Below, in pieces: positions 58,274-64,000 of a stretch of DNA of 64,000 nt. The notes under the pieces are model-generated. The model was not told the origin of the DNA, did not search any database, and saw only the letters and a list, made by a program, of their open reading frames with translations. The translations under genes and the position numbers were made by a program. Each line of letters starts with the position of its first letter. The first letter of the stretch is position 1. The DNA is from Methylocystis sp. GTDB lineage: Bacteria; Pseudomonadota; Alphaproteobacteria; Rhizobiales; Beijerinckiaceae. Where the stretch lies: the NCBI GenBank assembly GCA_022843405.1, contig JALHNQ010000011.1, positions 1 through 64,000 on the forward strand. The letters are read 5' to 3'.

Positions 58274-59295
58274 CACAGCAGCAATCCACGGCATTGGGCC
58301 GAAGCATCGCGCGCTTCTTCCAGGAATATCTTCCCGATCTTCGCGGCATGAGCCCCCAAACGATCCGAAGCTACCGCGACACAATGGTATTGTTCCTGCG
58401 CTTTGCAGCGGCGAAATCCGGCAGATCGATCGAGAATCTCGTTGTCCGCGACATCAATGCAGATCGGCTTGGCGACTTTCTCACCTCCCTGGAGGTCGAG
58501 CGTGGCAACAGCGTCGCGACCCGCAACGCAAGGCTTGCGGCGATGCACAGCTTCGCCCGGTTCTTGATCGCCGAGCATCCCGAACATATGGACGCCCTGC
58601 AGCAGGTTGTCGGGCTTCCCTTCAAGCGCGGACGGCGGGCTGCGCCTGTCGAATATCTCGAGGAGCCCGAGATCAAGGGCATTCTGGAGAGCATCAACCG
58701 CGACACGACCTCAGGGCGTCGGGACTACGCGCTGTTCTCCCTGATGTTCAATACGGGGGCGCGGGTTCAGGAAATCCTGGACCTTCGCGTTTGTGACCTT
58801 CGACTTGCATCGCCCTGTCAGGTGCGGCTGCATGGCAAAGGCGCCAAAATCCGGCTTTGTCCAATCTGGCGACGCACGGCGCAGCTTCTCCAAGACCTCA
58901 TCAGCACGCATCCGCCCTCCGACAACCCAGCTGATCAAAGGGTCTTTCTGAACGACCGCGGCACCCCGCTGACCCGGTTCGGCGTTCGGTATCTGCTGCG
59001 GAAATACGTCGCTCTTGCCAAGGCCGCGCCTACGCTGGCGGACAAAAGAATCCACCCCCACTCGCTTCGACACTCGACCGCCATTCACCTTCTCAAGGCC
59101 GGCGTTGACATAGCCACTATCAGTCAATGGCTCGGTCACTCGGGGCTGAACGTGACGATGCGATATGCACGAGCTGACATCGACATGAAACGGCAAGCGC
59201 TCGAACAGGTCTTCCCCAACGTGGCGCCTTTTGCAAACGACAAGGTGATCGTCGGCCACGACAGCGGTCTGCTGGGCTGGCTCAGCAGCCTGTAG
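58270..59295 (+). CDS. Tyrosine recombinase 3 of RIT element
   Basis: NTGARVQEILDLRVCDL; HSLRHSTAIHLLKAGVDIATISQWLGHSGLNVTMRYA; start overlaps the preceding stop. Confidence 0.93.
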   Translation: MTQQQSTALGRSIARFFQEYLPDLRGMSPQTIRSYRDTMVLFLRFAAAKSGRSIENLVVRDINADRLGDFLTSLEVERGNSVATRNARLAAMHSFARFLIAEHPEHMDALQQVVGLPFKRGRRAAPVEYLEEPEIKGILESINRDTTSGRRDYALFSLMFNTGARVQEILDLRVCDLRLASPCQVRLHGKGAKIRLCPIWRRTAQLLQDLISTHPPSDNPADQRVFLNDRGTPLTRFGVRYLLRKYVALAKAAPTLADKRIHPHSLRHSTAIHLLKAGVDIATISQWLGHSGLNVTMRYARADIDMKRQALEQVFPNVAPFANDKVIVGHDSGLLGWLSSL

Positions 59296-59299
59296 GCAC

Positions 59300-59389
59300 A
59301 GTTATGTGGAGTGGCATCGTCGGAAACCCGCGCGATTGCGGCAGTTGGCGGCGCAGCTCCACATATCCGCACACTGCACATTAGTCGAG
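59300..59389. repeat. RIT right terminal inverted repeat (90 bp)
   Basis: Reverse complement ctcgactaatgtgcagtgtgcggatatgtggagctgcgccgccaactgccgcaatcgcgcgggttt...ctccacataact. Confidence 0.9.
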
Positions 59390-59445
59390 GATCAGGAGAT
59401 CGGCGCGGCCGAGGGATTTGATGAGACGCGGGTGGCGCCCACCGG
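59390..59445 (-). pseudogene. istB: Upstream fragment of the RIT-interrupted istB
   Basis: GGRHPRLIKSLGRADLLILD on the minus strand. Confidence 0.75.
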
Positions 59446-59473
59446 CGGGCTTTTTTCGTCTCCGGTGTGAGAT

Positions 59474-60767
59474 CGCGTGCAATGTTGCCCACTCTGGAGC
59501 GTCGCTCGACCATCCGGCTATTCGAAGAACTCCGCGGCCGCGGCTATGACGGCGCGCCTGACAGCGTGCATCGATATGTGAAGAGCTGGCGAGCTGCGCG
59601 CGGCCCGGGCTCCGGCGCAGGCGTTTGTGCCGCTGCGGTTTGATCCTGGCGAGGCCTATCAGTTCGATTGGAGCCATGAAGGGATCGAACTTCACGGTCT
59701 GCCGCTGACGGTGAAGCTGGCGCAGATGCGGCTCGCCTACAGCCGCATGCCGTTCGTGCGCGCTTATTTCCGCGACACGCAGGAGATGGTGTTCGACGCG
59801 CATGATCGCGCCTTCGCTTTTATGGTGGGGTCTGCCGGCGCGGGATTTACGACAATATGCGCACGGCGGTGGAGGTCGTCTCCCTCGGCCGCGCCCGCAC
59901 TTATAACCGGCGTTTCCTCCGGCTTTGCTCGCATCATCTGGTGGATCCGGTCGCCTGCACGCCGGCCTCGGGCTGGGAGAAGGGCCAGGCCGAGAACCAG
60001 GTCGGCACGATGCGCGACGTGTTGTTCCGCCCAAAGCCGAAGGTGAAGTCGCTTGAGGAGCTGAACGATTGGCTCGCTGAGCAATGCGTCGCCTACGCCA
60101 AGCGAATGAAGCATCCGGAGTTCAAGGATCGAACGATCTTCGAGGTTTTTGAAGAGGAGCGACCGCGCCTCATGCCCTTCCTCGGCCCCTTCGCCGGCTT
60201 CATTGAGAAGCCGATCGGAACAAATACAGCGTCGACGCCAAGGCGGCCGGACGCGCGGTGCTGGTGCGCGTTTTCGCCGATCGCATCGTGGTCCTGCTCG
60301 GCGAGGAGGTCGTCGCCGATCACGCGCGCAGCTTCAAGCGCGATCAGGTCGTCTACGACCCCTGGCATTACCTGCCCGTACTAATGCGCAAGCCGGGCGC
60401 CCTCAGGAACGGCGCGCCGTTCAAGGACTGGGATTTGCCGGCGCCGCTGTCGGCGATCCGGGCCAGGCTCCAGCATCACGCCGACGGCGATCGGCAGTTC
60501 GTCAAGATTCTCGGTCGCGTGCCGGAAGACGGCGTCGAGGCCGTGGCGCAGGCCTGCGCCGAAGCGCTGGAGGCCGGAATCGCCAATGGCGACGTCGTCC
60601 TCGCGATCCTCGCCCGCAAGCGGCAGCCGCCGGCGCCGCCGAGCATCACGACGCCAGAGGCGCTCAAACTCAGAACAGAACCGATCGCCGACTGCGCCCG
60701 CTACGACAATCTGCGCAAAGGAACGAAAGACGCGCCATGGAACGGCATCCGATCATCGATGCCATGA
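59474..60767 (+). pseudogene. istA: istA (IS21 transposase) with multiple frameshifts
   Basis: RSTIRLFEELRGRGYDGAPDSVHRYVKSWR; AYQFDWSHEGIELHGLPLTVKLAQMRLAYSRMPFVRAYFRDTQEMVFDAHDRAF; GWEKGQAENQVGTMRDVLF; frames change at about 59640, 59840 and 60225. Confidence 0.85.
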
Positions 60768-60913
60768 CCGGACTGAAGCTGAAGGATCTCGACGCCTTCG
60801 TCTTCAAAGACACCCCGGTCGATAAAGGACAAATCCGCGAACTCGACGCGGGCGACTTCATCGACGCCAAGCGCAATCTCATTCTGATCGGCGGCACCGA
60901 GCCCGCGTCATAA
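60737..60913 (+). pseudogene. istB: 5' fragment of istB with internal deletion
   Basis: MERHPIIDAMTGLKLKDLDAFVFKDTPVDKGQIRELDAGDFIDAKRNLILIGGT truncated at Walker A. Confidence 0.65.
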
Positions 60914-60944
60914 TGCTCACCTCACCATCTCATTGAAAATCTAT

Positions 60945-61206
60945 GGGTAAATCCGGCTGATTTGCAGACGGCGGAGGTCGCGATGAACGTTTCCTTCGCG
61001 CAGCGGCCTCTTTGACGACATCGGTGCGTCGCAGGTCCGCGGCGAGGATCGCGTAGGGCGCGCCCTTGCAGTGCTGACTTGCGGGAAGTGCGCCGTCGGC
61101 GATCAAACGGCGGATGGTTGCGGAGCTGACATTGAGCGCTTCGGCGGCCTCGTCAAGCGTCGCCCCGCCGCGCTCGGCGCGCTCGCCCTCTCGATAGACG
61201 GCGATG
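60945..61206 (-). pseudogene. C-terminal remnant of a serine recombinase/invertase-type protein
   Basis: Minus strand: AVYREGERAERGGATLDEAAEALNVSSATIRRLIADGALPASQHCKGAPYAILAADLRR. Confidence 0.45.
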
Positions 61207-61329
61207 TCACTGTGTTTCCGCAGAGAGGCGACTCATGAGCGCGTCCAGGAGTTGCCCTTGCCGGTCGACCTTCCGGAGCGGTTGAGGTGTGAATTCTCCC
61301 GAAGCCGCATCAAGCTTATTTCGGAGACA

Positions 61330-61445
61330 TTCAGGACGCTGAAATCGACGCTCTCGCCACCGCGCCGCAAAATGCTCTCGTACGTCTGAACGCCGCCTTT
61401 GGAGACCCGCCCTATAATTATGTAATCGACACGGCCTCGAAGGGC
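61330..61445 (+). pseudogene. galT C-terminal fossil
   Basis: DAEIDALATAPQNALVRLNAAFGDPPYNYVIDTASKG resembles the C-terminal GDPPYN motif region of galactose-1-P uridylyltransferase. Confidence 0.5.
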
Positions 61446-61557
61446 GAATCTGGATCGCCGCGAGGCCATCGGACGCATCATCGACACAACGATCGAGAAC
61501 ATCATGAGCTTTGTCGATGGTCAGCCGCGAAACGTCGTCACCGCCTTGCGTCGATGA
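61446..61557 (+). pseudogene. C-terminal fossil of a D-hydroxyacid dehydrogenase
   Basis: NLDRREAIGRIIDTTIENIMSFVDGQPRNVVTALRR* vs the intact copy NTREAVGRIVETTVANIHAFLEGHPQNIVSK at 44640. Confidence 0.6.
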
Positions 61558-61678
61558 GTCTGACGAGGAACGCCAATAGTTTAAAGCCTCTCACCGAATA
61601 CGAACGTTTTCGAAGCGATAGATGGACGATGCGGAAGCATCAACTGTAGCGCCACAATCAACAGAAGGAGCGCGAGAC

Positions 61679-62725
61679 ATGACTGCACAGACTGGAAAGA
61701 TTCGTGTCGCGTTGAATGGATATGGGGTTATCGGCAAACGGGTCGCCGACGCGATCGCTTGCCAGGATGATATGGAGCTGGTCGGCGTCGCCGATATCGC
61801 GATGGACTGGCGGTTGCGAGTCGCCGCTCGGAAAGGGTTCAAGCTATTTGCGGCGTTAGAAGGCAGCATCGAGGCAATGCGTGCGGCTGGTCTCGAGGTG
61901 GCAGGCGCGCTCGACGAGCTGTTGCGCACGGCCGAGATCGTCGTCGACTGCACACCGAAGGGGATCGGGGCGAGGAACGCGGAACGTTATCGAGAACTCG
62001 GCATCAAATTTATCGTGCAAGGGGGCGAGAAACACGAGGTGACGGGGCACTCGTTCGTCGCCGAGGCAAGCTATGCGGGGGCTGTTGGGCGAGAGTCGAC
62101 GCGCGTAGTCTCGTGCAACACCACCTCGGTGGTGCGAACCCTGATCGCGTTGAAGCATGCCGGGCTTCTGCGGCGGGCGCGCGGCACTCTGATCCGGCGC
62201 GCCACGGACCCATGGGAGAGTCACAAAGGGGGCATCATGAACACGCTCGTTCCTGAGAGCGAAATCCCTAGCCATCAGGGCCCCGACGCGCAGACCGTCG
62301 ATCCGGATCTCGACGTCGTCACGATAGCGGTCAAGGCCCCCGAAACGATTGCTCATCTTCACTGCTGGGCGATTGGGCTTACACGTAACGCAAGCAAAGA
62401 GGAACTTATCGACGCATTCCGATCATCGCCTCGCATTGCCTTGATCCGCACGAGCGACGGACTGATGGCGATCAATAGCGTCAAGGAACTCATGGCGGAC
62501 ATTGGGAGGCCCCGCGACAATCTCTACGAGGTAGCTTTATGGGAAAACTTGGTGACGGTACGGGGCGACGAAGCTTATTACGTCTACATGGTCGACAACC
62601 AAGCAATTGTTATTCCCGAAACAATTGATGCGATCCGTGCCCTTACCGGAAGAGAGAAGAATGCAGACAGCTCGACCACCAAAACCGATGCGGCGCTGGG
62701 AATCGGCGCTCCGTTTGTCTCGTAG
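61679..62725 (+). CDS. Type II (archaeal-type) glyceraldehyde-3-phosphate dehydrogenase
   Basis: IRVALNGYGVIGKRVADAIACQDDMELVGVAD; VVSCNTTSVVRTL (catalytic Cys); archaeal GAPDH pattern rather than the GAP1/GapA pattern. Confidence 0.88.
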   Translation: MTAQTGKIRVALNGYGVIGKRVADAIACQDDMELVGVADIAMDWRLRVAARKGFKLFAALEGSIEAMRAAGLEVAGALDELLRTAEIVVDCTPKGIGARNAERYRELGIKFIVQGGEKHEVTGHSFVAEASYAGAVGRESTRVVSCNTTSVVRTLIALKHAGLLRRARGTLIRRATDPWESHKGGIMNTLVPESEIPSHQGPDAQTVDPDLDVVTIAVKAPETIAHLHCWAIGLTRNASKEELIDAFRSSPRIALIRTSDGLMAINSVKELMADIGRPRDNLYEVALWENLVTVRGDEAYYVYMVDNQAIVIPETIDAIRALTGREKNADSSTTKTDAALGIGAPFVS

Positions 62726-63097
62726 ACATGTTGTGTGTGGTCAGTTCGTCGACGACAGCCCTCGCCATTTTATATCTCAAGCAGCGTCGATTTCGATGAG
62801 GTCGGCGCGCGGAAGATGAAAAAGGCCCGCTGCATCGAACTCGCCGGCGAAAGCATGCGCGGGATCAAAGGCGAACAGAACCGGAAGTCTTGACCCAATG
62901 CCACCGCCGGCGGCAAAATCCAAGGACCCGAGAAACTTGCAGTACAGGCGGCATCGTTCTGTTAGTGTGGGCGGCGTTATTCCGCTATGCGCCGGCGCGT
63001 TGGGAGGGAGCGGCACAGGAGGCTCCGATCCACTGATGCGGCCAATGGAACAGTCGCGCTGCAAGCAAACGATCCATCGTTTCCGCGGGAGCCTCAC

Positions 63098-64000
63098 ATG
63101 ACGCATATTTCGCGTTTTCGCGTTTTCGCTAAATCGGAGATGCTCTTACTCCTCCGCGTGACGCTCGTAGGACCGTTTTGCGTTTGCCTCAGTACGGCGG
63201 GCTTTGCCGAAAGCGGTCGTTGGGCGCGTTGTCGCGGCGCCGACCCGGGTGCGGATCGCGGGGTGTACGGAGGTCATCGTCCGTGGGAGTCGGGAAAGCA
63301 AACGCAATCAGCTCAGAGCATATGTCAATCGGGGCGCCGCCTATCGAGCCAAGGGCGCTTTCGATCGCGCCTTGGCCGATTTTGACAGGGCGCTGCAGCT
63401 CGATCCGAGGTCGGCTCTCGCCCTTACCGAACGCGCGTCGACCTATCGGGCAAAAGGCGAGCTCGAGCATGCGATCGCCGATTACGACAGGGCGCTACGG
63501 CTCGACGAGAATTCGACGGCGGCTTATGACGGCCGCGCCAAGGCCTATCGCGCCAAGGGCGATCTAGACAAGGCTTTGGCCGATTTCAATGAGGCCGTGA
63601 GACTCGATCCGAGATCGGCCGCATTTCACGTCGATCGCGGAGCCGTTTATCAGGCGCAAGGTGATTTCGATCGCGCCATCGCCGATTACGACGAGGCGAT
63701 CGAACGTGATCCCAAGCTGGCGAGCGCTTACAATGATCGCGGTTTGGCGTTCTCCGCCAAAGGCGATTTCGACAAGGCTCTCGCGGATTTCAGCACGGCT
63801 CTCGAACTCGATCTCAAATTTACGGACGCGTTCGTCAGCCGGGCCCACGTCTATCGCGCCAAGCAGGACCTCGATCATGCAAGACGGGACCTCGAAGCCG
63901 CGTTGAGGCTCGACCCACAGCTCGCGTCGGCGAAAGATGCGCTCGACGAGGTGAACAGGCTCCCTGCCGAGAGGGCGGCGCCTTTGCCACGTACGACTCC
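63098..64000 (+). CDS. TPR-repeat protein, runs off window; possibly frameshifted after signal peptide
   Basis: Frame 3 from about 63250: RIAGCTEVIVRGSRESKRNQLRAYVNRGAAYRAKGAFDRALADFDRALQLDPRSALALTERASTYRAKGELEHAIADYDRAL...; signal-peptide frame (63098) differs from the TPR frame. Confidence 0.7.

Larger units (their letters stand above)
55940..59389 (+). mobile_element. Recombinase-in-trio (RIT-type) element inserted in istB
   Basis: Three consecutive tyrosine recombinases bounded by 90-bp inverted repeats (55940-56029 and 59300-59389); host istB frame is restored if the element is removed. Confidence 0.85.

Overview
The window is GC-rich, alphaproteobacterial-looking DNA and reads as an accessory or plasmid-type region. 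1-7.7 kb: plasmid-like genes (ParA/MobD-like ATPase, two SSB-like proteins, DUF2285-like protein, acyltransferase) plus decayed DNA. 7.7-14.7 kb: a tight operon divergent from an ArsR-rhodanese fusion regulator. It encodes an ETHE1-like MBL hydrolase, an MFS transporter, a SHOCT protein, a DsrE-like protein, a cysteine desulfurase, a SAM-methyltransferase/nucleoside-phosphorylase fusion and a METTL7/TMT1-like methyltransferase. I read it as a candidate sulfide/thiol methylation and SAH-recycling module. 15-30.7 kb: metal efflux genes, including a His-tailed EamA transporter, a CDF transporter, an unusual P1B-ATPase fused to a periplasmic OmpA domain, a two-component system with a PepSY protein, and a CusCBA/CzcCBA-type RND system. 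31-35.4 kb: a mer operon with an orphan Rieske protein. 35.4-37.8 kb: CusF-like, DUF2933 and ICMT genes. 37.8-54 kb: an energy/carbon island (DUF3141, PPK2, PEP synthase, hydroxyacid dehydrogenase, GH15, a glucoamylase-family protein with two Cys-rich insertions, an SbmA/BacA-like ABC protein, GH3). It contains fossils of ftsH, archaeal-type MAT and GH94 genes. 55.5-61 kb: IS21 wreckage interrupted by a complete recombinase-in-trio (RIT-type) element with 90-bp inverted repeats and an amber codon in its first recombinase. 61-64 kb: galT and ldh fossils, an archaeal-type (type II) GAPDH and a TPR gene running off the end. All family assignments come from reading motifs in the translations; no database search was run.
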